A DNA stretch of 33,737 bases from Sulfuricurvum sp. (GCA_028713245.1 JAQTOQ010000004.1:1-33737), one strand, 5' to 3'. Shown: positions 9,666 through 19,283, counted from the stretch's first letter. The notes: generated by a model not told the origin, from the sequence alone. A program made the numbers and translations.

Positions 9666-10514
9666 TTATTTTTGTACAATTATTCCATAACACTCAGGAC
9701 GTCGATCGCCAATCAATCCCCAATAATGACGGTATTCACGGTTAGCTACAACGTCAAATTCACTGTACAATATCTCTTCTTGATCGCGTGAAGCAACAGC
9801 AACTTTTTTTCCCGTGTGATCGGTAATAAACGAACTACCATAAAATGTCAGCGTACAGCTCTCTCCTGCTTCCTCGCCAATACGGTTAGCAGCAATGACA
9901 GGAATAATATTGGCTGCACTGTGCCCCATTTGAACCCGCTGCCAATGCGATGCGGAATCTACACCAATTTCTGGCTCACTTCCTATTGCTGTAGGATAAA
10001 AAATCATATCCGCCCCCATGAGTGTCAAACAGCGTGCCGTTTCGGGAAACCACTGATCCCAACAAATGCCAACACCGACATTACCAAAAGCTGTTTTCCA
10101 TACTTTAAATCCCGTATCTCCAGGTTCAAAATAAAACTTCTCTTCGTATCCAGGGCCATCTGGGATATGTGTTTTTCGGTAATTTTCCATTACCACCCCA
10201 TCTGCATCGATCATTACAAGGGAGTTAAAGTATCGCTCACCTTCTTTCTCAAAATAGCTCAAAGGCAGGACAACGCCCAACTCTTTTGCTAATCCACTAA
10301 AATATGTGATCATAGGATGCCCTTCACGTTCCTGTGCCCATGAAAAATAACGCTGATTCCTATCTTTACAAAAGTAGTATCCCTCAAACAGTTCTGGAAT
10401 CAATACGACATTTGCACCATTTTGTGCGGCTTGGCGGACCATCATTTCGGCTTTATGGATATTCGCTTTTTTATCCTCGCACATTTGCATTTGAATCGCC
10501 GCTACTTTTACCAT
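9666..10514 (-). CDS. aguB: carbon-nitrogen hydrolase, N-carbamoylputrescine amidase type
   Basis: 282 aa; VVLIPELFEGYYFCKDR, NYRKTHIPDGPGYEEKFYFEPGDTGF, GVGICWDQWFPETAR. Confidence 0.85.
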   Translation of the reverse strand: MVKVAAIQMQMCEDKKANIHKAEMMVRQAAQNGANVVLIPELFEGYYFCKDRNQRYFSWAQEREGHPMITYFSGLAKELGVVLPLSYFEKEGERYFNSLVMIDADGVVMENYRKTHIPDGPGYEEKFYFEPGDTGFKVWKTAFGNVGVGICWDQWFPETARCLTLMGADMIFYPTAIGSEPEIGVDSASHWQRVQMGHSAANIIPVIAANRIGEEAGESCTLTFYGSSFITDHTGKKVAVASRDQEEILYSEFDVVANREYRHYWGLIGDRRPECYGIIVQK

Positions 10515-10583
10515 ACCAATCTCCTATTCTTCTTCATCAAATTATAGCTAAGGACTTATAAAATCTTAAAACGGAACGTGATA

Positions 10584-10592
10584 TGCTATAAT
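10584..10592 (+). promoter_or_regulatory. extended -10 (TGC-TATAAT) upstream of the short flagellin-like gene
   Basis: tgctataat at 10584-10592, about 28 nt before the ATG; aaaagggg SD. Confidence 0.6.
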
Positions 10593-10619
10593 CTATAGAT
10601 ATATACAAAAGGGGTTATT

Positions 10620-11318
10620 ATGCAGCTCAATACCCAATACCAAGCTCTTCCACAAATGAATGAGCAAAGCGTCAAACGAGATAAAACTTTGGACAAAATC
10701 GCGGCTGGACTCCAGCTGAGTATGGAAGACAGTGCATCACGTAGCATTGCTTCTTTGATGCAAAGTCAAATCGACACCTATTCCCAAGAGTTAATGAATA
10801 CTAATGACAGCATAGGGATGACACAAATTGCCGATGGAGCACTTTCAAACCTCTCCGAGCAAGCTCAAACGCTAAATGATCTAAGCATTCGAAGTAATAG
10901 TGCTGTTCTAAACAGTTCTAATCAACAAGCACTACAAGCTGAGTTTCAACGCACACAAACATCGATGCAGGACATTGTAGATACGACGTCTTATAATGAA
11001 AAGCCTCTGCTCGATAACAATGTCTCGCCAAAAAATCTTACCCTTGATAATCAGGACGCAATTTCTACTTATATGCAGACTCTGTCCTCTGTGCAAAGCG
11101 ATGTTGGTGCTGCTGCCAATAACTATGTCAGTCATGCCAATACATTACTAGAGCAGATCACACAAACATCTGCAGCAAAGAGTCAAATAGCAGATACCGA
11201 TGTGACAAAAGCGATCAGCGATTTCCAAAGCAGTAACCGAGTGCTGGACGCATCTGTTCTTGCATCTGCACATCAAACACAGTTCTTACGTGAATCCATT
11301 GGACGTTTATTGGGGTGA
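10620..11318 (+). CDS. short flagellin-like protein (D0/D1 only)
   Basis: 232 aa; flagellin N-domain DKIAAGLQLSMEDSASRSIASLMQSQI..NDSIGMTQIADGALSNLSEQAQTLNDLSIRS and C-domain SQIADTDVTKAISDFQSSNRVLDASVLASAHQTQ. Confidence 0.85.
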   Translation: MQLNTQYQALPQMNEQSVKRDKTLDKIAAGLQLSMEDSASRSIASLMQSQIDTYSQELMNTNDSIGMTQIADGALSNLSEQAQTLNDLSIRSNSAVLNSSNQQALQAEFQRTQTSMQDIVDTTSYNEKPLLDNNVSPKNLTLDNQDAISTYMQTLSSVQSDVGAAANNYVSHANTLLEQITQTSAAKSQIADTDVTKAISDFQSSNRVLDASVLASAHQTQFLRESIGRLLG

Positions 11319-11340
11319 TTTTGTTGGAATAAAGATCGAA

Positions 11341-12921
11341 TTACATTCGGTCTTTGGCTTCGATTCCCAGAAGAGAAAACCCTGTTTTAAGAGAAAGAGC
11401 AACAACGAGAAGCAGCTTCAAAAGCTTTGCCTCATCTTCATTGCCAATAATTCTGGTATCATAGTAAAATTTATGCAGTTTTGCTGCCAGTGCTTTGAGG
11501 TAATCAGGAAGCTTTTGTGCCTGACGTGATTCAAACGCGTCATCAATAATTTCTGGTAGCAACAACGCTTCAAACAGCAATCCGTCCGCATCCACGCTTA
11601 ATCCATGCAATTTTGCCGCCATGATCGTATCTATACTCATCTCGCTTTTTGCAATCAACGTTTGGATACGAGCATGTGCGTATTGTACGTAATAAACAGG
11701 GTTTGAGCTGTCTTGGCGCTTGAGTTCTTCGATGTCAAATTCCAACGCCGTGTCGCACTTTTTCGATGCAAACATAAAGCGTAGAGCATCTGAACCGATC
11801 TCCTCAACAACATCGCTCATGAGAATTACTGTTCCCGCACGCTTAGACATTTTAAACGGCTCGCCGTCTTTGAGAAGACTCACCATCTGAGAAAGCAATA
11901 CTTCGAGTTTCCCCGAGTTATACCCTAGGAAATTAATCGCAGCATTCACACGAGCGATGTAACCGTGATGATCTGCACCCCAAATATTGATGTAGTGATC
12001 GAAACCGCGCTCAAACTTCTGATTATGGTAGATTATATCGCCCGCGAGATACGTTGGACGACCATCATCACGCACGACAACACGATCATGATCATCGCCA
12101 AAGCCTGAAGATTTGATAAATGTTTTTCCCTCATTACGGTAAACACCCTCTCCCATCTTCGCCATGACGCGATCCCATTCATCGTACAAAGAAGCTTCAC
12201 CGACAAAAGTATCAAAATGAACTTTGACACTTGCTAAATCGTCAACGATAAGTGCGAGAATTTTGTCTTTTGCCCATAGTGCCAACTCTTTTTGGCGACT
12301 TTCATCATACAGTGCCGCCTCTCCAAATTCAGCTACCGCTTCTTTGGCTAAATCGCTCAAGTAGTCACCACGGTAATATTTTTCAGGCCACTCAACACTC
12401 TCACCAAGCAATGAACTACGCCCTTCAAGCTGTAAAGAAACACCAAGTAAGTCGATTTGGTTTCCCGCATCATTGACATAATATTCTGCCGTGATATCGT
12501 ATCCCAAATGACGGCCCAATCGCAACATGGTATCGCCGTAAACCGCACCGCGCGCATGCCCAATATGTAATGGTCCTGTCGGATTGGCACTCACGAATTC
12601 TAAAAGAATCGATCCCGTTTTGTTGCCGCTGCCAAACTGCTCACCGTGAGACAGCGCCCATGTGGCGTACTCATCCAAAAATGTTTCAGAGAGACGAAAA
12701 TTAATATATCCCTTAACCGATTCAACTGCGGTAAATATTGCATCTTCACCAAATGAAGAGGCGAGTTCTTCTGCAATAGCCATGGGAGATTGTCTGAGTT
12801 CTTTTGCGAGAGAAAAAGCAATAGGAGTGGCGAAATGGCCAAAAGAACGATCTCTTGGCTTTTCGAGGATAACGTCGTAATTTAATTTGTCGCGTAAAAA
12901 CGCAGCTACTCTTTGCTTCAA
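11341..12921 (-). CDS. argS: arginyl-tRNA synthetase (TTG start)
   Basis: 526 aa; SANPTGPLHIGHARGAVYGDTM, FKMSKRAGTVI; start codon read as TTG at 12921. Confidence 0.96.
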   Translation of the reverse strand: MKQRVAAFLRDKLNYDVILEKPRDRSFGHFATPIAFSLAKELRQSPMAIAEELASSFGEDAIFTAVESVKGYINFRLSETFLDEYATWALSHGEQFGSGNKTGSILLEFVSANPTGPLHIGHARGAVYGDTMLRLGRHLGYDITAEYYVNDAGNQIDLLGVSLQLEGRSSLLGESVEWPEKYYRGDYLSDLAKEAVAEFGEAALYDESRQKELALWAKDKILALIVDDLASVKVHFDTFVGEASLYDEWDRVMAKMGEGVYRNEGKTFIKSSGFGDDHDRVVVRDDGRPTYLAGDIIYHNQKFERGFDHYINIWGADHHGYIARVNAAINFLGYNSGKLEVLLSQMVSLLKDGEPFKMSKRAGTVILMSDVVEEIGSDALRFMFASKKCDTALEFDIEELKRQDSSNPVYYVQYAHARIQTLIAKSEMSIDTIMAAKLHGLSVDADGLLFEALLLPEIIDDAFESRQAQKLPDYLKALAAKLHKFYYDTRIIGNEDEAKLLKLLLVVALSLKTGFSLLGIEAKDRM

Positions 12922-12924
12922 GAC

Positions 12925-13179
12925 TTACGCTTGCTTGGTAGTTTCTTGAACAGGCTCTGCGTGTACTGTAGTGACATTTTCCACTTGCTTTGGAGCTTCA
13001 GGAGTTGCACTGGCTGTAGGAGGAGGCGGTGGCGCGGTATCCTCATCATTCATCTCTTTTTTGAATCCACGGATTCCTTGACCGATACTTTTTGCAAGAT
13101 CGGGGATTTTCTTCGCACCGAAAAGCAACACAACTATTCCGAAAATTAACAGTAATTCTGACCCACTAGGCATTGCCAT
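12925..13179 (-). CDS. tatA: Sec-independent translocase TatA/E
   Basis: ELLLIFGIVVLLFGAKKIPDLAKSIGQGIRGFKKEM; start at MAMPSGSE (13179) rather than ORF-track 13272. Confidence 0.93.
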   Translation of the reverse strand: MAMPSGSELLLIFGIVVLLFGAKKIPDLAKSIGQGIRGFKKEMNDEDTAPPPPPTASATPEAPKQVENVTTVHAEPVQETTKQA

Positions 13180-13253
13180 ATTCAAACATCCTTTTCTAAG
13201 AAATTTAATAAGATAGTATAACGGCTCATTGCTGTAATCGTCCTTATAAACAA

Positions 13254-13877
13254 CTAGGCTTGCGCTTCCCACATTTGTATAAATTCATTGATATGCAAGG
13301 TCGGAATTTTCATCCGCGCGGCTTTTGCAATCGACACCAAAACTTCTGCTGCATCCGCTAGCTCATCATTCACAATCAGATAATCATACTCACTGATGCG
13401 CTGCACTTCACGTTTTGCCATTTCAAGACGATTTGCAATAACCTCAACGCTGTCGGTTGAACGGCTCACCAATCTATCTTTTAGCTCTTTGAGTGTCGGC
13501 GTGGTAATAAATACAGAGGTTGTGATATCCCCTAATCTGCTTTGTACTGCATCATTGCCCTGTACATCGATATCAAAGATAATGAGCTTACCTTCTTTAA
13601 GTGCTTTCTTAACAGGGGCCAGAGAAGTACCATAATGATTCCCATGAACCACTGCATATTCCAAGAACATCTCTGCTTCGATATCTTGGGCAAATACCTC
13701 TTCACTTACAAAATGATAGTGTACACCATCTATTTCGCCCTCACGAATAGGGCGTGTGGTGGTAGAAATCGAAAAATAAGTAGGCCCGATATCATCTATT
13801 ATTTTATTAATCAATGAGCTTTTACCCGCCCCGCTAGGACCCGATAAAACTAAGACAGCCCCGCTTTTTCGATTCAC
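13254..13877 (-). CDS. gmk: guanylate kinase (GTG start, 4-bp overlap with upstream stop)
   Basis: 207 aa; LSGPSGAGKSSLINKI, FSISTTTRPIREGEIDGVHYHF. Confidence 0.95.
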   Translation of the reverse strand: MNRKSGAVLVLSGPSGAGKSSLINKIIDDIGPTYFSISTTTRPIREGEIDGVHYHFVSEEVFAQDIEAEMFLEYAVVHGNHYGTSLAPVKKALKEGKLIIFDIDVQGNDAVQSRLGDITTSVFITTPTLKELKDRLVSRSTDSVEVIANRLEMAKREVQRISEYDYLIVNDELADAAEVLVSIAKAARMKIPTLHINEFIQMWEAQA

Positions 13878-15253
13878 TTCTCGTTCCCGAAATTGATATT
13901 GATATTAATACTAAGACCCTTCAACGTTTTAGCAACTTCTTCATTAGACAGTGCCTTGAGAAGTGCCTGAAGCGCATCCATTCCCTCGGCTGGTGTTCCA
14001 TGATGTTGCGCTACTGGTTTCAATGCAGTTGATACGTCAGTATCAATATCTTCTAACTCATTGTCCAACTCGACAACAGAAGATTCTCCCATGGCTTCAC
14101 TCAGCGCTTCTGCGTCCAATGATGAGTGACTACCATGTCCGATACGTACTTCTGGCTCTTCTTCTTCGACTTCTTCACCAATAGCGAGCTTAATATCGCG
14201 CTCACTTAGACCATCAAGCTCCCCAAATCCTTCAAAATCTCCCATATCAACGCCATCGAGTCCTTGTGCTAAATCTTCGATTCCTAACTCTTCAACCGCT
14301 TCTTGTATTTGCTGTTCAAGTTCACCGAATTCATCATCGCTAAGGGCATCATCCGTTACCTCTTGGGATAAACTCTCTTCATCTTCATCTAGCCCTTCCA
14401 ATAAAAGAGCATCTAAATCGTCTATCTCATCAGCAACTTCTGCCGCTTGAGGCTCAGGGGCTTCCTCTTCATCCATGCCCATTAAATCATCTAAAGATCC
14501 CAATAAATCATCGTCAAAAGCTTCCTCAATAGGCGCTGGCTTCGCAACCTCATCATCAAGACTCAAGAGTTCTTCATCAAAATCAAATTCATCCATCGCA
14601 TCGTCCAGCTCATGCTCTGGGTTTTTCACTTCAAGCGCTTGCAAAATATTATCATCCAATGATCCAAGCAAGTCTTCATCCTCGATGTCAAAGTTATCAG
14701 TCTCATCAAGCAGCCCTTGAAGCTCTTGCACTTCTTCATGATCCAATACATTGGTTTTTGCTACAAAGGCATCTTCTTCATCTTCGATATCAAAATCATC
14801 CAAATTCAAATCATCGTCCAAATTGGTGATGTCAAATCCTTTCTCTTTCTTATCATCTTCCAAAGTATCATCAAGCACAAAGGCTTTTTCGATGTCAGAT
14901 GTTCGTGGCTCAGCCACTTCTTGAACAGAGGGTATTATATCTTTAACAATTTGAGAAAAGAGATCCACTAAGTCTGTCGGTAAAAAAGGTTTATTTATCA
15001 CTTTGTCAAATCCGGCAGGGATCGCATTGCCACGAGTCGCCATCAATAATGAGGTTTTATACTGAATTTTTTCTTTTAAGGCTCTCATGGCCTCATCACT
15101 GTAATGTGCATCGTCGACGATGAGCAGATCATAAGCATCCTCTTCTGCTTCATCCACAGACCAAATAACACTCAAATCATCTTTTGTTTTTTGCGCACTC
15201 AACGCTACTAGTTTGCGTACAACCGGATTATCATTCAACAACAAAATTTTCAT
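13874..15253 (-). CDS. highly acidic protein with N-terminal receiver-like domain
   Basis: 459 aa; N-term MKILLLNDNPVVRKLVALS...YDLLIVDDAHYSDEAM...LLMATRG...VINKPFLPTDLVDLF (REC-like), then Asp/Glu-rich repeats (DLLGSLDD etc.). Confidence 0.75.
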   Translation of the reverse strand: MKILLLNDNPVVRKLVALSAQKTKDDLSVIWSVDEAEEDAYDLLIVDDAHYSDEAMRALKEKIQYKTSLLMATRGNAIPAGFDKVINKPFLPTDLVDLFSQIVKDIIPSVQEVAEPRTSDIEKAFVLDDTLEDDKKEKGFDITNLDDDLNLDDFDIEDEEDAFVAKTNVLDHEEVQELQGLLDETDNFDIEDEDLLGSLDDNILQALEVKNPEHELDDAMDEFDFDEELLSLDDEVAKPAPIEEAFDDDLLGSLDDLMGMDEEEAPEPQAAEVADEIDDLDALLLEGLDEDEESLSQEVTDDALSDDEFGELEQQIQEAVEELGIEDLAQGLDGVDMGDFEGFGELDGLSERDIKLAIGEEVEEEEPEVRIGHGSHSSLDAEALSEAMGESSVVELDNELEDIDTDVSTALKPVAQHHGTPAEGMDALQALLKALSNEEVAKTLKGLSINININFGNEK

Positions 15254-15301
15254 AATACGCCAAACCTCTCTTGCTTTACTATTGCATCACTGTGCACTAC
15301 A

Positions 15302-15310
15302 TGGTATGAT
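15302..15310 (+). promoter_or_regulatory. putative extended -10 (TGG-TATGAT)
   Basis: tggtatgat about 20 nt upstream of the ATG at 15331. Confidence 0.35.
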
Positions 15311-15330
15311 TGTAACTAAAAATAAATAAA

Positions 15331-15813
15331 ATGATAAAATTAATCACCCTAATTCTTACAATTACCGTTTCAAATGCCAACATTTTTCCATTTTTGCTCC
15401 CGGATGAAGGGAGCCATTTTAATCATTATCTTCAAGTATTACTCAAAAATGCTCAAAAAGAGATTATTATAGTGACCTCTTCGATGGATTATCCCTCATT
15501 AAACAAAAATATTATTCACTCCCTTTCTCATGGAGGGCATCTCACTATTATTGCTTCCAAGCAATCAGGAGACCCTCTACGCCTTATCGCATATGAGGGT
15601 GTAACTCTTTATGCGTATGCGCCTCGTGCCATTGCTGATACTCTTATTCTCATCGACAATACCCATGTTTGTCATCTATCCGGATCGCTTGATGAAAAAA
15701 GTTTGGGAGACACTGTTTCACATGTATGGTGCAGTGATGAATCATCCCTTATTCTTTCAACACAAAAACAAATCACGACATTACTAAAACGCTCGAAACC
15801 CTATTTACAGTAA
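15331..15813 (+). CDS. exported PLD/NucT-like protein with degenerate HKD motif
   Basis: 160 aa; signal-like N-term MIKLITLILTITVSNA; PLD-like order of segments, but IADTLILIDNTHVCHLSGSLDE where HxKxxxxD...GSxN is expected. Confidence 0.5.
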   Translation: MIKLITLILTITVSNANIFPFLLPDEGSHFNHYLQVLLKNAQKEIIIVTSSMDYPSLNKNIIHSLSHGGHLTIIASKQSGDPLRLIAYEGVTLYAYAPRAIADTLILIDNTHVCHLSGSLDEKSLGDTVSHVWCSDESSLILSTQKQITTLLKRSKPYLQ

Positions 15814-16569
15814 TTTTTCCAAAAAATTATACGCGCTTTGCATTTGCGATGTGACAATCATCATCGTTGCAGACAGCGTTGCCATCAATACCAAAAAGGC
15901 TACACCGATTTTAATCGGCATACCGATAACCAACAAGTTAAACTGAGGCATTGTTTTCATTAACATCCCAAAAATGACGTCTGCTAACATTGAGAGTGCA
16001 GTAATCGGGAATGCTATCATAAACCCTACGACAAACATGTTCATCATACCGTGCATGATATAGCGAAATAACTCAGGAGTCACCATAAATCCACCTAATG
16101 GAACGGTTGCAATCGATGCAGAAGCCAAAAGTATGATCCAATGATGTAAATCAGCCGCCAATAAAATCATCAATGCTATCAACGAGAGAAATTGATTCAC
16201 AATCGGCATCGAAACACCCGATTGTGGATCGATGGCAGACGCCAATGAAAACCCCATCATAAACGATATCTGTCCGCCAGCAAAAGTAATTACATGATAT
16301 GCCAATTGTAAAATAATCCCAACTGCTAGCCCAAACAGCATCTCTCCCAATATGGCAACCGTCATCGTCAACGAGTCTAGCGGTATTTGCAATGCTGGAA
16401 GAGAATCAAAAAAGACAACTGTAAAGAAGAATGCCATAGCAGCTTTAAGGGACATCGGTATATTGGCATGTGAAAAAATTGGAACTGCCATAAACAAAGA
16501 GCTAAAACGAACAAATAACAAAATAAAGGCAGCCGTTCGACCTTCGCTAAACAGTTGCGCCCATTCCAT
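15805..16569 (-). CDS. fliR: flagellar biosynthetic protein FliR
   Basis: 254 aa; polytopic, FMMGFSLASAIDPQSGVSMPIVNQFLSLIALMILL; synteny. Confidence 0.92.
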   Translation of the reverse strand: MEWAQLFSEGRTAAFILLFVRFSSLFMAVPIFSHANIPMSLKAAMAFFFTVVFFDSLPALQIPLDSLTMTVAILGEMLFGLAVGIILQLAYHVITFAGGQISFMMGFSLASAIDPQSGVSMPIVNQFLSLIALMILLAADLHHWIILLASASIATVPLGGFMVTPELFRYIMHGMMNMFVVGFMIAFPITALSMLADVIFGMLMKTMPQFNLLVIGMPIKIGVAFLVLMATLSATMMIVTSQMQSAYNFLEKLL

Positions 16570-16570
16570 A

Positions 16571-17215
16571 CTATTGGACCTTAGTCAAAACGCCATCATT
16601 CATGCGATAAATATAATTACATTGTGCCGCCAACAACTCGTCATGCGTTACCAAAATCATACCGGCATTATGCTCTTTAAGATAGTTAAAAAAAATAGTC
16701 ATTACTTCTTGTGCCGTTGCATGGTCAAGATTGCCCGTCGGTTCATCCGCAAAAATGAGACGTGGCTTTTTAGAAAGGACACGTGCAATCGAAACACGTT
16801 GCTGTTGCCCGCCTGAGAGTTCTGTCACCTTTTGATGACATACTTTATCAATTCTGAGAGACTGCAGTAAAGTATTATCAATGGTTTTATTTGCCATAAG
16901 CGCTGCTACTTCGAGGTTTTCATAACCACTGAAACCCTTGAAAAGATAATGACTTTGATAAATTAGTCCCAAATCATACCGACGAAGCTCCACAAGCTCT
17001 TTTTCATTCAGCTCATAAATATTACGGCCAAAAAGTTCTACGCTACCCTCATTGGGCACTAGCATTGAAGAGAGGTTATGCATCAATGTCGATTTTCCGC
17101 TCCCGCTAACTCCAATTATGGCCATCGATTCAGTAGCATTGAGCTCTAACGATACATTGTTAAACAGCGGATAATCAAACGCATGTGATAAAGAAGTGGC
17201 TTTTAAAAGATTCAT
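16571..17215 (-). CDS. ABC transporter ATP-binding protein (LolD/FtsE-like)
   Basis: 214 aa; [36 protein letters not shown]. Confidence 0.9.
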   Translation of the reverse strand: MNLLKATSLSHAFDYPLFNNVSLELNATESMAIIGVSGSGKSTLMHNLSSMLVPNEGSVELFGRNIYELNEKELVELRRYDLGLIYQSHYLFKGFSGYENLEVAALMANKTIDNTLLQSLRIDKVCHQKVTELSGGQQQRVSIARVLSKKPRLIFADEPTGNLDHATAQEVMTIFFNYLKEHNAGMILVTHDELLAAQCNYIYRMNDGVLTKVQ

Positions 17216-17252
17216 GTAGAAATTATAGAGAAAAAGAGGTTAAAAAGAGGGG

Positions 17253-17280
17253 CTAAAAAAGCGAAAAATCGCTTTTTTAG
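17253..17280 (-). terminator. intrinsic terminator hairpin downstream of tsf
   Basis: ctaaaaaagcga-aaaa-tcgcttttttag: 12-bp perfect stem immediately after the tsf stop. Confidence 0.75.
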
Positions 17281-17282
17281 AA

Positions 17283-18350
17283 TTACGCCATTTGTGCAGC
17301 TACTTCTGCAGCAAAGTCATTGACTTGTTTTTCAATACCTTCACCGACCTCGTATTTAACAAATTCAACGATTTGAGCGGTTCCGCCATGAGCAGCAGCT
17401 TCTTTTGCAAGAGCTTGGGCTACTGATAGTGAATCATCCATAACGAAGTTTTGATCCAACAATGCCAATTCTTTGTCCAAAGTTGTATTATCTGCTACGA
17501 AACGAGCCAACTGACCAGGGATGATGTTTGCCCAAATTTTTTCAGGTTTTCCATCTGCCAATAATTTAGCCTTGATCGCTTCTTCTGCTGTTGCCATAAC
17601 TTCTGGAGTTAATTGCATCATAGAAATGTACTGAGGAACGTTCTTAAGCGGTTTTTTCAAACGTCCAAGTTCTTCGTTCTCTGTTTTGATCGCTTCAATA
17701 CGACCAATAGTCTCTTCTTCTACAAATTTAGCATCAAAATCGTGGTAACTCATCGTAGTAGGCTTCATAGCCGCTGCGTGCATCGCGATGTTTTTAACAA
17801 ACGGTGCCATTGCATCAGCAGTTTTTTGTGAATCACATGTGATTGCTACCAAAACCCCAACACGACCATTTGAGTGAACGTAACCGTTTACACAACCATG
17901 TTCACCTGCATTAAGGGTAACAAAACGTCGAGTTACGATTTTTTCACCGATACGCGCTACTTGAGCCGTGAAATACTCAGAAAATGTACCTGTTTCATAA
18001 GAAGTTTCATTCAACTCTTCTACGGTGCTAACGCCCGTTGTAAATACATGTGCTGCTGTATTGCCCACAAGAGCCATAAAACCGTCGTTTTTTGCAACGA
18101 AATCGGTTTCAGAGTTGATCTCTACTAGTGAAGCAGATGCAAATGTTTCAGAGACCTTAAGACCCAAAAGTCCCTCAGCTGCAACACGATCCGCTTTTTT
18201 AGCCGTTTGTGACATACCGCGATCACGTAAAAAATCTTTCGCTTTTTCCATGTCGCCATCACACTCAGTAAGTGCTTTTTTACAATCCATCATAGGGGCA
18301 TCCGTTGCCGCTCTGAGGTCTTTTACCATAGCTGCTGTTACGTCTGCCAT
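17283..18350 (-). CDS. tsf: elongation factor Ts
   Basis: 355 aa; [57 protein letters not shown]. Confidence 0.97.
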   Translation of the reverse strand: MADVTAAMVKDLRAATDAPMMDCKKALTECDGDMEKAKDFLRDRGMSQTAKKADRVAAEGLLGLKVSETFASASLVEINSETDFVAKNDGFMALVGNTAAHVFTTGVSTVEELNETSYETGTFSEYFTAQVARIGEKIVTRRFVTLNAGEHGCVNGYVHSNGRVGVLVAITCDSQKTADAMAPFVKNIAMHAAAMKPTTMSYHDFDAKFVEEETIGRIEAIKTENEELGRLKKPLKNVPQYISMMQLTPEVMATAEEAIKAKLLADGKPEKIWANIIPGQLARFVADNTTLDKELALLDQNFVMDDSLSVAQALAKEAAAHGGTAQIVEFVKYEVGEGIEKQVNDFAAEVAAQMA

Positions 18351-18352
18351 GA

Positions 18353-19120
18353 TTATGCTTCCTCTGCGACTTCTTCAGATGCCGCTTCGAAAACTTCTTC
18401 TGCAGATGCTTCTTCTACCGCTGCATCATCGCTTCCGCTGTTACGAAGGGATTTGCCTTCATTGATAGCTTCTGCCATTTCTTTACAGAACAATTGAATA
18501 GAACGGATCGCATCATCATTTCCAGGGATTGGAATGTCAATAACGTCCGGGTCACAGTTAGTATCAAGAGGGGCAACAATACGGATACCAAGGTTACGAG
18601 CTTCTTGTACTGCAATGTGCTCTTTAACTGCATCAACAACGAACATCATGTCAGGTAAAGTTTTCATTTGACGGATACCACCAAGATAAGCAATTAGCTT
18701 CTCTTTTTGACGATTCATCATCAATGCTTCTTTTTTTGTTAAAAGACCCATTTGACCATTTGCTTGCATCTCTTCGATGATGTCAAGTTTGCGGATTGAT
18801 TTTTGAATTGTTGGGAAGTTTGTCAACATTCCACCCAACCAGCGATTGTCAACATATGGCATGCCACATGAGATTGCCGCATCACGAACTGCAACACGTG
18901 CCTGTTTTTTAGTTCCTACAAAAAGAACCGTTTGACCCTCAGCAGCTGCATCAAGAACCTGCTGGTATGCAGCACGGAAAAAACGCAATGTTTTTTGTAG
19001 ATCAATAATATAGATGTTTTTACGAACACCAAAAATGTATTTCTTCATTTTTGGATTCCAACGACGTGTTTGGTGACCGAAGTGAACACCGCACTCCAAT
19101 AAATCTTTCATAGTTACCAT
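18353..19120 (-). CDS. rpsB: 30S ribosomal protein S2
   Basis: [48 protein letters not shown] upstream; start at 19120, not ORF-track 19243. Confidence 0.96.
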   Translation of the reverse strand: MVTMKDLLECGVHFGHQTRRWNPKMKKYIFGVRKNIYIIDLQKTLRFFRAAYQQVLDAAAEGQTVLFVGTKKQARVAVRDAAISCGMPYVDNRWLGGMLTNFPTIQKSIRKLDIIEEMQANGQMGLLTKKEALMMNRQKEKLIAYLGGIRQMKTLPDMMFVVDAVKEHIAVQEARNLGIRIVAPLDTNCDPDVIDIPIPGNDDAIRSIQLFCKEMAEAINEGKSLRNSGSDDAAVEEASAEEVFEAASEEVAEEA

Positions 19121-19271
19121 GAAAAGACTCCTTTTAAAAATAAAATATTTTGTTCTTCGTTTACTTGGGCGCTTCTTGAAACAGAGCCGATGATGCATCG
19201 GATGCACGAGAACAAACTTAGATTCGCTTGCGAATTTTTTCACGCGACTTAAAAAAGTGGCAGAGAAAATC
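19121..19271 (-). promoter_or_regulatory. structured rpsB 5' leader (possible S2 autoregulatory element)
   Basis: Inverted repeats: 19151-19160 with 19206-19214 (one bulge), ccgat/atcgg 19187-19201, attcgc/gcgaat 19222-19235. Confidence 0.4.
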
Positions 19272-19277
19272 GGGCGA

Positions 19278-19283
19278 ATTATA
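19278..19283 (-). promoter_or_regulatory. putative -10 (TATAAT) of rpsB-tsf with GC-rich discriminator
   Basis: + strand attata; reverse complement TATAATTCGCCCG. Confidence 0.5.

Noticed and set aside
9816-10292. 158-aa plus-strand ORF
   Set aside because: Antisense to the aguB-like gene; no supporting motifs
14475-14720. 81-aa Ser/Lys-rich plus-strand ORF
   Set aside because: Antisense shadow of the Asp/Glu-rich repeats of the acidic protein; composition explained by reverse complement of GAT/GAA-rich coding sequence
18353-19243. 296-aa N-terminally extended S2
   Set aside because: First 41 residues ([16 protein letters not shown]...) do not resemble S2; GGAG-supported ATG at 19120 fits the family start and leaves a leader
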